Below, piece by piece: positions 1 through 10,305 of a stretch of DNA of 64,000 nt. Under the pieces are notes generated by a model, which searched no databases, had not been told where the DNA came from, and saw only the letters and a program-made list of their open reading frames with translations. A program made the position numbers and the translations under genes. Where the stretch lies: assembly GCA_029215795.1 (NCBI GenBank), contig JARDYH010000001.1, positions 119,190,533-119,254,532 on the forward strand, given 5' to 3'. Each line of letters starts with the position of its first letter. The stretch's first letter is position 1. This stretch comes from Anniella stebbinsi. Taxonomy: Eukaryota > Chordata > Lepidosauria > Squamata > Anniellidae.

Positions 1-64
1 CACATTTTCACACAATTAGGAGTCTTGTGTTTCAATTTTGTGCTTCGCTCTTGTCCCCTGGCTA

Positions 65-585
65 GGGTGACCTTATGGAAAGGAGGACAGGGCCCTGTAT
101 CTTTAACAGTTGTATATAAAAGGGAATTCAGCAGGTGTCATTTGTATGCATGCAGCACCTGGTGAAATTCCCTCTTCATCACAGCACTTAAAGCTGCAGG
201 AGCCCTGCCCTCTTTCGTATCTGGTCACTCTAGTGTAGCTCCTGCAGCTTTAACTGCTGTGGTGAAGAGGGAATTTCACTAGGTGCTGCCTGCATACAAA
301 TGACACCTGCTGAAATTCCCTTTTCTATACAAGTGTTAAAGATACAGGAGCCCTGTCCTCCTTTCCATATGGTCACCCTATTAAACAACAGTAAAAGCTG
401 CAGGAGCCCTGCCCTCTTGACCAGATACAAAAGAGGGTAGGGCTTCTGTAGCTTTAACTGTTGTGATGAGGGAATTTCACTAGGTGCTGCATGCATACGA
501 ATGACACCTGCTGAAATTCTCTTTTCTATACAACTGTTAAAGATACAGGAGACCTGTCCTCCTTTCCATATGGTCACCCTACCCC
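65..585. mobile_element. Fold-back MITE, hAT-like termini
   Basis: The block begins 'agggtgacct' and ends 'tggtcaccct', so the ends are inverted repeats. Inside, the phrases 'aaagatacaggagccctgtcc' (shortened), 'gtcatttgtatgcatg' and 'ttaaagctgcaggagc' occur on both strands, which makes the whole block a nested palindrome of two or three arms. It has no coding capacity; the minus-strand open frame over 230-577 is a by-product. Diverged relatives of the same unit sit at 46368-46533 and 48525-48690 inside the giant hAT. Assignment to hAT is inferred from the style of the termini; I did not identify a clean target duplication. Confidence 0.7.
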
Positions 586-2676
586 TGGCCCTTTTGATTT
601 TGTGTGCTTAAAAATAATTAGGCCAATTCATGAAAGACAGGTTTATCAATGGAAACTAACACTACTATTTAGACACGGAGCTACCAGGTAGAATGGCAAT
701 AAACCTTTGATAAGCAGTTGCTTCAGGGAAATGCATGTGCTCATCATGCTCTATTTCTGATCTTCTAGGAGACATCTGATTGGTCACTGCTAGAGAGAGT
801 GTATAGGACATGAGGGATCATTCATCTGAGCCAGCAAGGCAATTGTTGTGTCCTTTGCAAAGATTTTTCCTGGGGCTGAGGATTGTTCCTTGCAGAAGTA
901 GAAAATTAAAGAAAAGCTTTTCATTGCATTCTTTCACTCTTCCAGACTGCTTGTATCCAACATAAATCTCTGACCTGAATGAGTATCATAGAACTGCATA
1001 ACAAGAAAGTGTCAACTTATTTGCAGGTTTGTTCAAAGTCCTAAGCATCAGAAACATTGAAATCCTATAAGCTTACAAGTTCTTGTAGTCCTAGGCAATT
1101 CATATCATACACCCTTACCTGTCCTACTAGCACTTGGAAACACATCAAATAGCCAAGTAATAGCAACCCCCTCCTCCCCCCACCTCCACAAAGCTCTTTA
1201 AAGACTCTGGAGATCCTGGTCAAGCTGCCATAAATCTCTTCTGGCATCTAGTACTCCAGGGTATTTTACCTTTTGATCTCAAGTTGCAACTAACAATCTC
1301 TTGAAGCAAAATTAAGTGTAGAGCAAGCTCCGGAATTCCCATGCCTCCATTCACAGAGCTCATTATTGAATACAATCGATAGCTATGAACACATTCTTTG
1401 CCACCAGTATGCTACACTGCTGTAGGTATCTAATGAAATCTCAATTTAACTGATTTCTCCTTGATGAAATAGATTTCTGTCACTGTGCGCTTGTTTCAGA
1501 CTTTCTGAATCTATTAGCAGTAGGCAGAAGTCCTCAGGAATACCTGAATGAATGGGCCCTTTGGCTTCAGGAGACAAGCATTCCTAGGATTATGGCTTTA
1601 ATGATTGGCAAAGCTGGCATGTATAAGTCTGAGCATGGGAATAGTGAAGTCTGCCTTCTACTTCCGCAATCTTTTTGCCCGTATAGAATCAGGTGCTTCT
1701 TTGCTTTACATTCCTGATCCAATATAATAGTCATTGTTAATATATACATTTCAGAAGTAATGAGACAGAAGTTTTTCTTAGTTCCCTTTAACATATGAAT
1801 TAATTTTGGTAATGTAATTAAATCAGTGAAAGCCTTTCTGGACCATTCTATTCTGGGTAGATTTATGCTTCTGTATCTAATTTTCATCACAATAAATTCA
1901 CCAGGCAGACAACAGCCACAACTTCAAAGATTCCTCATGGCAGCAAAAACCATCTGCAAAACCATTCTTGATTATTAAATAACAACAACAAAAAGAGTTA
2001 ATTTACTTTCTACTCTGGGACAATACGTTTTCTTCTCACAGTGCCCAATGCCAATAGCTTCCTTTCTGGAAAATGGTCAATAGCCTCTTTTTGTAAGTCA
2101 ACCATCCTCAAATTCTGCCTTTCCTCTGCTTCCTCCCTTCCTTGCTGTCTAAGGGTAGGACCACACTAGTCTCTACATCTTTAAGATATCCCTTCATTAC
2201 TATCCTGTAGTTGTAGAGCAATATGGGAAGGTTTATTGATGATTGATGGATATAAGCCATAAATCCCCTTTTAATAAAAGTATGGAATAGTACAAAATCT
2301 ACGCCTTGTCTATATATTACCTCTGGGGACAAGCAGTTGCATAGGCATACCCTGGTAAGAAAAAAAAACGGGGGGGGGGGGGGACCACTCAGTTTAGTTA
2401 CAGAAGAGAAGCTGTATTAGCCTGTAGCAGCAAAAAGGAAAAGCTTGTTATAAAGCATGTACTTCAGTTGACAACAGTCCATTTTATTAAATGTGCAAAG
2501 TTGAATGGCAAAATTTAAATCAGTAACACATGATGCAGCCTGAACAAGTGATGCATCCAGTGTTTAAAGGGATTGCTCATCATGGTGAAAGCAATGACCT
2601 GCCACATCCATTAAGAGCAATCTCTGGCACAATGGCTATAGTGCTTGCTAGTGCAACAGATTCCCCCAGAAACCTG
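586..2676. other. AT-rich non-coding DNA
   Basis: No gene or recognisable element. All open frames are short and without motif. A homopolymeric G tract lies near 2370-2383 directly after an A run. The last 30 bases are the left flank of Ngaro-1. Confidence 0.6.
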
Positions 2677-3075
2677 TTGCGGATTGTGTAGGGTGTGAAA
2701 TAACGAGGCGAGACAAGTAAATGGATTTTAAACAGGGCTACTTTTATTATCGGATCTGCAGTAAGGGTAACCTAGGCGGACATCCTACTCAACCCTGGGC
2801 AAGCCATTCACCTCCTGAGTGATGGCGTGATTCCAAACGCCACCCCTCAGGCTTGCCCCCTTTTGGGGTAGGGAGACCTTCCGGTGTCGACCCCTCCTCG
2901 TGCCGTTTAGCTCCGAGTGGGTGAGAAAGGTTAGCCTCAAAGGTAACCCTTATCCCTCCAGCTGTCACCGTAAAGCTCACAGCTGAGGGGCCTCAGGCAT
3001 TACCCATCACTCCAACAGTGCCTGTGAATGCTCACCTTCCCTGAACAACGCTTCGGATGTCCGCCAAACCTGCCA
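2677..3075 (-). repeat. Ngaro-1 split direct repeat B2
   Basis: This 399-bp block matches 3441-3839 almost base for base; I noticed one difference (gggctac against gggccac) near its start. It forms the 3' end of the element on the minus strand. The short open frame inside it (2789-2980) appears identically in B1 and is probably not a gene. Confidence 0.9.
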
Positions 3076-3260
3076 TTAGATTGTGACCGAAACTGTAAGA
3101 AACAAATCAACCTATTTAGTACTCCTTACCTGTCTTACAGTGTGAAGTAGGCAAAAAGACTCATAACATAAGGCTGATTATGAGCAAAAAATTCCTACTT
3201 GGCCCTCATAAAGAGCGACCAGCGAACCCACACTGCCTACAGGGAGGGAGGGAGGGAGCC
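3076..3260 (-). other. Ngaro-1 A2-B2 spacer with conserved hairpin
   Basis: The spacer contains AAGTAGG (3145-3151) pairing with CCTACTT (3194-3200), and inside it CTCATAA (3160-3166) pairing with TTATGAG (3178-3184). Ngaro-2 has the same two stems, but its inner stem is CTCACAA/TTGTGAG, a compensatory T-A to C-G change. The flanking 'cgaccagcgaacccacactg' is also shared. Conserved pairing in an otherwise diverged spacer suggests a functional structure: a recombinase site in DNA, or an RNA element used in reverse transcription or 3'-end formation. The role is inference. Confidence 0.7.
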
Positions 3261-3440
3261 GCTGAAAACACCGCGTCAGGGCTGGGAGGGGTGAGCCGGC
3301 TTAAATACCTCACTCCTCCTCCCCTCCCACCGCCCGTGGCCTCATGGGAGCCTGTCAATGGAGGCTCCCGTCTCGCTCGCCCCCACCCACACCGCAACAC
3401 CCTTCCCGCGCCCGAGCAAGCCGGGAGCTTGAAGGGGCCC
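3261..3440 (-). repeat. Ngaro-1 split direct repeat A2
   Basis: This 180-bp block duplicates 9378-9557, from 'gctgaaaacaccgcgtcagg' to 'gaaggggccc'. It abuts B1 with the trinucleotide TTG at the junction. In Ngaro replication models the B1-A2 block restores the ends of the genomic RNA in circular form. Confidence 0.9.
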
Positions 3441-3839
3441 TTGCGGATTGTGTAGGGTGTGAAATAACGAGGCGAGACAAGTAAATGGATTTTAAACAGG
3501 GCCACTTTTATTATCGGATCTGCAGTAAGGGTAACCTAGGCGGACATCCTACTCAACCCTGGGCAAGCCATTCACCTCCTGAGTGATGGCGTGATTCCAA
3601 ACGCCACCCCTCAGGCTTGCCCCCTTTTGGGGTAGGGAGACCTTCCGGTGTCGACCCCTCCTCGTGCCGTTTAGCTCCGAGTGGGTGAGAAAGGTTAGCC
3701 TCAAAGGTAACCCTTATCCCTCCAGCTGTCACCGTAAAGCTCACAGCTGAGGGGCCTCAGGCATTACCCATCACTCCAACAGTGCCTGTGAATGCTCACC
3801 TTCCCTGAACAACGCTTCGGATGTCCGCCAAACCTGCCA
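3441..3839 (-). repeat. Ngaro-1 split direct repeat B1
   Basis: Internal copy of the 399-bp B repeat, immediately downstream (minus strand) of the SGNH frame, which stops at 3862, 23 bases before it. See B2. Confidence 0.9.
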
Positions 3840-3861
3840 CAAGGAGCGACAATGCACTTGA

Positions 3862-4587
3862 TTAGTTGCTCCTCCCCCACCTAGACCAGATAAGATCCCA
3901 CAAACCCAACTGCAGATCTTTTAAAAATAAATCATTCCCGGGGTCTGACAAATGGACCCCGTCCTGCCTGAACAGCTCCCTCCGCGTTAACAAGATCGCG
4001 GGGTGTTGTATGCTACAATCACCGTGCCTAATTAATTCTCTGAATATCTGGGTGTTAACTTTTTTCCGGACTCTTTCCATGGCCCCCTGGTCATTGCCCT
4101 CTCTCCAATTGAGCCGAGGTAGCAAACATGACCACATTATGACTACACCGGGCCAACGCAGCCGAATTGTTTCAAAATCGGCGATCGCTTGCATGATGAG
4201 GGATTTGCCTTTCAGCAAACCCAAATCATTACCCCCCAAATGAATGAGAAGGACCTGTGGCGGGACCAGCTCCACACGCCGCTGGAATAATGTGGGTAAG
4301 AGGCGCTCCCAACGCATGCCGCGCTTTCCAAGCCATAATATGTTGGCGTAGCGGCTCAATCCAAGCTGTGTCCCAAAGCTGGATCTGGAAGCCCTCCGAC
4401 TGGCCCAGAAGATCATACTGTGCCCACAGATGATCACACGCACCGGGGGGAAGCCCACACCGGAATCTAAAATTAAACACGCAGGTGTTAGAATACAACG
4501 CCGCCCACTTATAAACCGCTTATCTAACATAGGATTGGTACGCTCTGGACCGCCATCGGCCCACCGCCTGTATTTGTTCCGTGGCAA
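3862..4587 (-). CDS. SGNH-hydrolase domain protein of Ngaro-1
   Basis: 241 codons. Block I GHSM carries the candidate nucleophile Ser57, block III GGND has Asn120, and block V DGVHLS gives Asp209 and His212, so the S-N-D/H set of GDSL/SGNH esterases is complete. This extra frame is typical of vertebrate and sea-urchin Ngaro elements; its substrate is unknown, and lipid or carbohydrate ester hydrolysis is only a family-level guess. The ATG-started frame includes about 40 residues upstream that do not look like the domain. A splice-acceptor-like sequence at 4466-4491 sits just before the conserved part, so the true start may come from an upstream exon. It overlaps the 3' end of the recombinase frame by 68 bp in another frame. 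Confidence 0.85.
   Translation of the reverse strand: MPRNKYRRWADGGPERTNPMLDKRFISGRRCILTPACLILDSGVGFPPVRVIICGHSMIFWASRRASRSSFGTQLGLSRYANILWLGKRGMRWERLLPTLFQRRVELVPPQVLLIHLGGNDLGLLKGKSLIMQAIADFETIRLRWPGVVIMWSCLLPRLNWREGNDQGAMERVRKKVNTQIFRELIRHGDCSIQHPAILLTRRELFRQDGVHLSDPGNDLFLKDLQLGLWDLIWSRWGRSN
4466..4491 (-). promoter_or_regulatory. Candidate 3' splice site ahead of SGNH frame
   Basis: On the minus strand 'CTAAC' (4491-4487, branch-point consensus) is followed about 20 nt later by 'aattttag' ending at 4467. The exon would begin at 4466 one codon position into the SGNH frame (phase 1). Ngaro-2 has the same arrangement at the same place (20539-20515) although the surrounding bases differ. No donor could be fixed. 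Confidence 0.5.
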
Positions 4588-5422
4588 ATCCTAAGGATGC
4601 CGCTGTTGATGCCGCTCCAATACGGAAGGAGTGAGTTCCGAATTGTTGTGCAGCCAATCCCAACGCCCCTAATGCCTTTTTAGCCACTGTCCAAAACTGA
4701 TACTTCGTCAAAGGCGAAGCATCCCTGTGGCAAAACAAATAACCCCTGCGATCGCCTCGCAGTGACAAGAATTGCTGTAGGGCTTTTACAGGGCACAGTT
4801 CGGACCCTGGGGCTGTGAAAAGGGTAACCACTTTTCCTTTTCCTTGCTGATCTGTCTTGGAACTGCGAAGGTGGAGGGACACCCTTTGGGAGGAGACCTG
4901 AATGTCGTCCAATAAAAAGGCACGATTAGAAGAATCAGTTTTTGAAAGGGCAACTACCTCCGAGATTCTGAAGGCTCCAAAGAAGGCCGTTAATGCCGCC
5001 GTGTGAAACAAGGCCGACTCGTAGGCAGAGTCACAAAATAAAGGCCACTGAGTCGACAGACCCTTCAGTATGTCAGGAGACAGTGGCCGACGCATATCGG
5101 GTGTGCGAGGTGTTACTCTGCTCCAACCCTTCAACACGCGACGTACCATGAAATTCATCGTGGTGTCCTCAACACCCCGCAATTTTGACAGGAAAGATAG
5201 GGCCGCCAATTTGCCTCCAATCGATCCTGTGGATAGGCCTCTCCGCCGAGAGGCCACGCAAAACTGCAGCAAATGCTCTACCGGGATTGGCCATTGCTGC
5301 TGTAAACGTTCGCCGGCTCTGAAGGAGAAAAACTCCCTACCTGCCCTGGAATAAGCACCCCGAGTACTAGGCGCTAGGGACTGCCAAGCCGCCCGCTCCA
5401 CTTCCTCCTGCCAATTTCCCAA
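4520..5422 (-). CDS. Tyrosine recombinase (YR) of Ngaro-1
   Basis: 300 codons, the usual size for retrotransposon YRs. An N-terminal SAM-like core-binding region (about 10-100) begins 'WQSLAPSTRGAYSRAGREF'. The catalytic domain has Arg152 in 'FFGAFRISE', a basic beta-hairpin residue at about Lys189, His264 and Arg267 in 'THSFR', Trp290, and nucleophile Tyr298 in 'SYVR'. Tyr295 is Phe in Ngaro-2, so Tyr298 is the catalytic one. The enzyme integrates circular element DNA without making target duplications. The frame overlaps the end of pol by 49 bp and the start of the SGNH frame by 68 bp. Confidence 0.93.
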   Translation of the reverse strand: MGNWQEEVERAAWQSLAPSTRGAYSRAGREFFSFRAGERLQQQWPIPVEHLLQFCVASRRRGLSTGSIGGKLAALSFLSKLRGVEDTTMNFMVRRVLKGWSRVTPRTPDMRRPLSPDILKGLSTQWPLFCDSAYESALFHTAALTAFFGAFRISEVVALSKTDSSNRAFLLDDIQVSSQRVSLHLRSSKTDQQGKGKVVTLFTAPGSELCPVKALQQFLSLRGDRRGYLFCHRDASPLTKYQFWTVAKKALGALGLAAQQFGTHSFRIGAASTAASLGFATEQIQAVGRWRSRAYQSYVR

Positions 5423-7203
5423 AGTGTAGGTGGCATCGCCTCCGGAATTGGCCGTGCCCAGGGCGCCAGTTCCCGGAACCTCTCGACCTGCTGTCGCGAC
5501 AAAGCGTCTGCGATGGGGTTTTCTAGGCCCGGCACATGCCGCGCCCTAAATAATATGTTATTACGCAGACAATGCAGAGTAAAGGCCCTAACCAGTGTCA
5601 TTACCCTGGGACTGCGTGACGACAGCGTGTTTATCACCTGCACCGCAGAAAGATTGTCGCACCAAAAATGAACCACCGCATTGCGCATCTCCTCCACCCA
5701 GATATGCACCGCCACGTATATTGGAAAAAATTCCAAGAACGTGAGATCTCTGCATATGTCTGAGGTAACCCAGTCTTCTGGCCAACGTTGGGAGCACCAA
5801 CGGTCCTGCCATATAATTCCAAAACCCAATGCCCCTGACGCATCCGAGTGGATTTGCATCTCTGCTTCAATCAACAGATCCTGTCTCCAGAAGGAAACGC
5901 CATTGAAATCACACAGAAAGCGAAGCCACATGTACAGGTCTTCCCGTAATGCCCTCGTGACCCGCACTCGGTGTTGAGGACGCCTCAGGCCTTTCGTGGC
6001 ATCGCACAGGCGTCTAAGAAAGGCACGACCTGGGGCCACCACCCTACAAGCAAAATTGAGATGACCTATGACTGACTGTAACTGCTCCAAAGTTGCTTTA
6101 GGCGTGTTGATAAGCGCCTGTAATTTAGCCCGCACAGCTGTGATCTTGTCCATGGGAAGCCGACAGCATTGCTGCACAGAGTCCAGCTGTATGCCCAAGA
6201 ATGTGATGACATTCACAGGTCCCTCCGTCTTCTCCTGCGCCAGTGGGACACCCAGCTCCTCTGCTAAGTCCTTAAACATTCTCATGAGAGATGCGCAGCG
6301 CATGGTGGCGCATGGGCCCACAAACAGGAAGTCATCCAGGTAATGAATGCAGTCCTGAGACCCCGCCCTCTCATGAAAGGCCCATTCTAAAAAGGAGCTG
6401 AATGTCTCAAACATGGCACAGGAAACTGCGCAGCCCATTGGAAGAGCCCTATCTACATAATACTTTCCATCAAAATAAAAGCCCAAAAGGTCGAAATCGT
6501 TGGGGTTGATGGGTAAAATACGAAATGCGGATTTTATGTCGCATTTCCCCATCAGAGCCCCTTGCCCGCATCGACGCACCATTTCAACTGCGGCATCAAA
6601 GGAAGCATAGCGTACTGAACATAAGTGATCTGGAATGGAATCGTTCACAGATCTACCTCTGGGGAAGGACAGGTTGTGTATCAACCTGAATTCCCCCAGC
6701 GTCTTCTTGGGAACAATTCCCAAAGGAGAGACCCTGAGATTTGGAATGGGCGGGGAGACGAAAGGGCCAAGGACCCTCCCCGCCTCCACCTCCTTCGCTA
6801 TCTTTTCCCGAACTAAAGGCTCCATGTGCCGGATAGAGCCCTGATTCCTTGCAAAAAAGGCCTGTCGTGGGCCCTTGAAAGGAATAGGAAACCCTTCGGC
6901 AAAACCAAACTCCAAGTATTTTGCTTCCTTACGCTTTGGATAGAGTGCCAGCAGTCGCCTCAATGGCCCCAATTTAATTGGGCTGGGTCCCTTTTGGAGG
7001 CGACTGCTGCCCTCCTGGTTTCCTGCTATTCTGTGAGTCCCTGCCCCGCCCTCGCCCCCCACGAGTCCGGGAGCAATTAACGGCCGGGTGTGGACCATTG
7101 CAGATCGGGCATTCATGCCGATACCTGCAGGCCGGTCGTGTACAGCTACCTTTTGCACTGTACTCCCAGCAAGGCAGGTGGGGTTGAACCCCCTGCCCCG
7201 CAC
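5374..7203 (-). CDS. Reverse transcriptase-RNase H (pol) of Ngaro-1
   Basis: 609 codons, of which the first 75 overlap gag and are probably not translated as such; recognisable pol begins near 'GPSPIKLGPLRRLL'. RT motif A is 'GKCDIKSAFRILPI' (Asp about 222), motif C 'YLDDFLFVG' (Asp pair about 289-290). RNase H follows from about residue 450: 'IHSDASG', 'HFWCDNLSAVQVIN' and 'NPIADALSRQQ' contain its acidic residues. There is no protease and no DDE integrase, as expected for YR elements. Pol lies one base downstream of the gag frame (+1 relation), identical in Ngaro-2, so frameshifting or a spliced or re-initiated message is needed. No internal stop. Confidence 0.93.
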   Translation of the reverse strand: MRGRGFNPTCLAGSTVQKVAVHDRPAGIGMNARSAMVHTRPLIAPGLVGGEGGAGTHRIAGNQEGSSRLQKGPSPIKLGPLRRLLALYPKRKEAKYLEFGFAEGFPIPFKGPRQAFFARNQGSIRHMEPLVREKIAKEVEAGRVLGPFVSPPIPNLRVSPLGIVPKKTLGEFRLIHNLSFPRGRSVNDSIPDHLCSVRYASFDAAVEMVRRCGQGALMGKCDIKSAFRILPINPNDFDLLGFYFDGKYYVDRALPMGCAVSCAMFETFSSFLEWAFHERAGSQDCIHYLDDFLFVGPCATMRCASLMRMFKDLAEELGVPLAQEKTEGPVNVITFLGIQLDSVQQCCRLPMDKITAVRAKLQALINTPKATLEQLQSVIGHLNFACRVVAPGRAFLRRLCDATKGLRRPQHRVRVTRALREDLYMWLRFLCDFNGVSFWRQDLLIEAEMQIHSDASGALGFGIIWQDRWCSQRWPEDWVTSDICRDLTFLEFFPIYVAVHIWVEEMRNAVVHFWCDNLSAVQVINTLSSRSPRVMTLVRAFTLHCLRNNILFRARHVPGLENPIADALSRQQVERFRELAPWARPIPEAMPPTLWEIGRRKWSGRLGSP

Positions 7204-8566
7204 TCCCTGCAGTATTGGAGACGGGGTGCTGTTTCGCTAGAATATGGCCGCTGTCGGCCCGTTCACCTATCCCAGGCCGCGCTGGCGTCATAAATTGAAG
7301 CCAGAGATCATTATCCTTAACGTCCCAAGGGATGGAATGATCAAATGCGGCCCTTTTGCGGAAAGACTCATCATAAGAAATCCAGGCTCCGCCCTCGTAT
7401 TCCGAGAAGGCTTGGTAAATTATGTCTAGGTACTTGGTTAATATGCCACCACGATTGGGAAATCGCTGCTGCACAACTCCCATGTATATCAGAAACCCGG
7501 GAAGCCAGTTGGACCAAGTCCTGGCGACCTTCTTCCGTTTCATTCGCTCAAATTCCCTGTCTACCTGTTTGTCCTTTTCCTTTTCCTCGGGTTCCCGGAA
7601 AAGCAGGGAAAAAACGTCAATGTAGTCACCCTTGAAAATCTTTTCCCTAGTGGACATCAAGAGGTGAAAGCCAAGTGGGGCCGCCGTGCATCCCGTAGGG
7701 ATGGCATCTCGGGCCGCCCCGGCGTAAGGGTCTATTGCGCCTGGGGGTGCGTCCTTCCTTACGGAAACCGTGATGCCGGCCGGCCCCTGCCACACTGCTG
7801 AGCAAGCCTCTGCTACTGATGGTGCCTGTGGAGCAGAGCTGGTCCCTGCATTACTGCTATCCTGCTGCTGTTGAGGAGTTGTTGGCAGTATTGACGCAGG
7901 AGCCCCTTGGGGCTGGATTACTGGTCCCCACGGAGGCACTATTGCCCCTATTGGACTGAAAGGCCCTGGTAATGGCTGACAGCCTGCCTGATCCCCGCTA
8001 GGTGTTGCCGTGGGGGGCCATCCCACCCCACTAAGCCAAGGGTACCATGCCCACGGAGAAAAAGGAGTGAGTGGTTGCAAGTGTCGCTGTGGTGTGGTGT
8101 TATGTGACTCACCTGCAGCTGGTGCCCGGGGGAGCCCCCCCAAAGACGCCATTGGGCCGACATTGACGGTTGCCTCCCCCACGGGTCGGTTCTGAACCGT
8201 GTCTGGCTCGTTGTCCCTGCCATCCACACCGGAGGTTGCTACGGCCTGCACACTCAACTCAGGTACGCTGGATGCTGCTTCAATCGCATCAAGCCGAGCT
8301 GCAAGAGATGTCAACATCTGATCCTGTGTTTGAGCCCTGGTCAGCCTCTTACCCCTCGCTCCTACCCGCCCAGCAGGGGTGGAAGAAGGTGGGGGGGGAA
8401 CTCCTTTTTCCTGTTCAATTGCATTAATTCGTGCTATCAACGCAACAATATTAGGGTTCTCGTCCTCCTCAGAAGAAAGAGCAGCCGGACTCCGCGCTCT
8501 CTTGGCCGGGGGCTTAGGGGCTCTCCCCTTCCCCTTCCTGCCACTTATGCCCTTCCTATGAGACAT
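6974..8566 (-). CDS. Gag-like nucleocapsid protein of Ngaro-1
   Basis: 530 codons. The N-terminus is strongly basic (nuclear-localisation-like), then an acidic 'SSEEDE' patch and a short amphipathic 'IARINAIEQEKG' segment. A long Pro/Ala/Gln-rich linker follows (about 60-290). The best conserved part (about 345-435) contains 'ARTWSNWLPGFLIYMGVV', shared with Ngaro-2. Near residues 466-498 two zinc-binding clusters adjoin: C-x8-C-x4-C-x3-H and C-x2-C-x3-H-x4-C. The C-tail is Gly/Arg-rich. The protein should package element RNA. The ATG at 8566 is chosen because it begins the conserved basic tract present in both copies. Confidence 0.85.
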   Translation of the reverse strand: MSHRKGISGRKGKGRAPKPPAKRARSPAALSSEEDENPNIVALIARINAIEQEKGVPPPPSSTPAGRVGARGKRLTRAQTQDQMLTSLAARLDAIEAASSVPELSVQAVATSGVDGRDNEPDTVQNRPVGEATVNVGPMASLGGLPRAPAAGESHNTTPQRHLQPLTPFSPWAWYPWLSGVGWPPTATPSGDQAGCQPLPGPFSPIGAIVPPWGPVIQPQGAPASILPTTPQQQQDSSNAGTSSAPQAPSVAEACSAVWQGPAGITVSVRKDAPPGAIDPYAGAARDAIPTGCTAAPLGFHLLMSTREKIFKGDYIDVFSLLFREPEEKEKDKQVDREFERMKRKKVARTWSNWLPGFLIYMGVVQQRFPNRGGILTKYLDIIYQAFSEYEGGAWISYDESFRKRAAFDHSIPWDVKDNDLWLQFMTPARPGIGERADSGHILAKQHPVSNTAGSAGQGVQPHLPCWEYSAKGSCTRPACRYRHECPICNGPHPAVNCSRTRGGRGRGRDSQNSRKPGGQQSPPKGTQPN

Positions 8567-9377
8567 TGTGAGTAAAATAAGACCAAACTATCGCCTTGGG
8601 GCCCAATTAGTCTCTCCTCCTACCCCCTGCAGCCTGTCAGTGGTATTGAGCAACCTGAGACTGCCTGGGCTATCTGCCCAGCAACAGAAGAAAGATCCAG
8701 AGGATACAAAGTATTCTGCCACCAACTGCAGGGCCCTCCGTCACGTTCCCGCAAAGCAAGTTTGCCTAGCAACCCACTCCGGCTCTAGGCGGAGCTATGA
8801 CGATCCACAGGAGCTCCAAAAGCCTGCCCAACAACAGACTTGGTTCTGCCCGGCAACAAGGGGGGGGAAGGGTTGAACCCACGTTGCTTGTCTCCCAGCC
8901 TCCCCGCAGGGCCCAGTGAAGGGGCCACAGCAAATGGCGACCCTCCCACGTTGCTCAGGAGAAAGCCTCCTGTCCCGCTTTAGAATGGTGAGGATTGGAG
9001 AGGGGCGAACGGCCCTCAAAACTCGCTCCCGTCCTTGCGCCTCTCCCCCAGGTAAACCGGGTCGCCCGAGGCCCACAACCTCCCCTCTGTCTCGCTCCCT
9101 CACAACACCACCAATTGAGGGAGGGGGGGTGAACTGGCCCCCACAACCTGAGGCCGCGATAGGCCTATAGCCGCCGCTGCCCCGCTGGTCTCGCTGCCGC
9201 TGAGCCGCCGCCGCCTTGCCCGTTCGGCTATCCGCCACCCGCGTTGTTCTTCCCGCCGCTGAAGCCTCGCGCGCCTTGCGTGCGCACACGCTCGCGCGCT
9301 GCTCGGCCCCCCGAGGCGCCTGGGAGCCTCGTTCTTCCCGGCACGAAGAAGCAGCGGCACCAGAGAGCCGGGCAGCA
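8567..9377 (-). promoter_or_regulatory. Ngaro-1 leader (5' untranslated region)
   Basis: GC-rich sequence between A1 and gag. Open frames here in several phases reflect high GC and lack motifs. No TATA box was found. It does not contain the 5S-like repeats that occupy the corresponding place in Ngaro-2. Confidence 0.5.
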
Positions 9378-9557
9378 GCTGAAAACACCGCGTCAGGGCT
9401 GGGAGGGGTGAGCCGGCTTAAATACCTCACTCCTCCTCCCCTCCCACCGCCCGTGGCCTCATGGGAGCCTGTCAATGGAGGCTCCCGTCTCGCTCGCCCC
9501 CACCCACACCGCAACACCCTTCCCGCGCCCGAGCAAGCCGGGAGCTTGAAGGGGCCC
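9378..9557 (-). repeat. Ngaro-1 split direct repeat A1
   Basis: 180-bp 5'-terminal repeat of the element on the minus strand, a copy of 3261-3440. It contains 'taaatacctcactcc' on the plus strand and ends at 'gaaggggccc', followed by TTG and then host DNA. Confidence 0.9.
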
Positions 9558-10175
9558 TTGTGCCAGCAAGTACTAGTGGCATTGCATTAGAGATAGCTTA
9601 CGCTAGTGCAGCATTATTTATATTAGTGGTACTGCAGCATTGGATACTAACCAAGGAATACAATATCTCATAATCATCAACTGGTTCTCTCTACTGCTGA
9701 TCTCCCTCTTTTATGTGAAAAGGGGGAGGACTGGCAAAAAGGGGTATGAGGAATTCCTCTAGTAGGTCAACATTCTGAGTTTTTTGGGAGAACTCTTTAT
9801 AAAACACCTCTATTTTTAGAGTTACCCCAGACGTCTTGGAAAAACAAGATGAATTGTGAGATGAGCTGGGAAAGCTCATCCATCACTACTTTGAGCCAAC
9901 CTAAGTCACATACCTACATATTATCTCATGACAAAAGTAATGTATGACCTAGGCCATTAATGTGGGAGCAATTTCTGCATGTGCATCAGTACATTTTTTC
10001 ATCTGCTGCATTAATGAGAATTGCTGATGGGTTTTCTATCCCTGGACTGGCTGAACCATATATTATTTTGGCCACAAGATTGTGTACAAAGAATGATGGA
10101 GGAGACTTTTGAGTTTATTATAAATTAGGCCTTAATTCACATTTATATCTCTCAACCCTGTTCTGCATCTGATGC

Positions 10176-10305
10176 AGTGGATCAGCCTTCCCCCACCTGG
10201 TGTTCTCCAGATGTTTTTGACTCCAACTCCCAACAGCCCAGCCACAAGGACCAATGATCAGGAATCCTGGGAATTTTAGGAGGATACCAGGTTGGAGAAG
10301 GCTAC
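10176..10305. mobile_element. Short palindromic MITE
   Basis: The ends pair: 'cagccttcccccacctgg' at the left against 'ccaggttggagaaggct' at the right, with 'tccagatgtt' and 'actccaactccc' inside. This is a very common squamate interspersed unit. Fragments of the same family recur at 13645-13772 and 14533-14591. Confidence 0.6.

Larger units (their letters stand above)
2677..9560 (-). mobile_element. Ngaro-1: tyrosine-recombinase retrotransposon, complete-looking
   Basis: Read on the minus strand the order is A1 (9557-9378), gag, RT-RNase H, tyrosine recombinase, SGNH hydrolase, B1 (3839-3441), A2 (3440-3261), spacer, B2 (3075-2677). Split direct repeats in the order A1-ORFs-B1-A2-B2, use of a tyrosine recombinase instead of a DDE integrase, and an extra SGNH hydrolase frame are the hallmarks of Ngaro elements, as opposed to DIRS (inverted ends, methyltransferase domain) or LTR elements. 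All four main frames are open and the repeats look almost identical within the element, so it looks recently active. Both edges carry TTG, the trinucleotide also found at the internal A2/B1 junction. It is GC-rich against AT-rich flanks. Confidence 0.93.

Noticed and set aside
2677..9560. DIRS1-type element or LTR retrovirus
   Set aside because: There are split direct, not inverted, repeats, no methyltransferase domain, no protease and no DDE integrase. The SGNH frame points to Ngaro.
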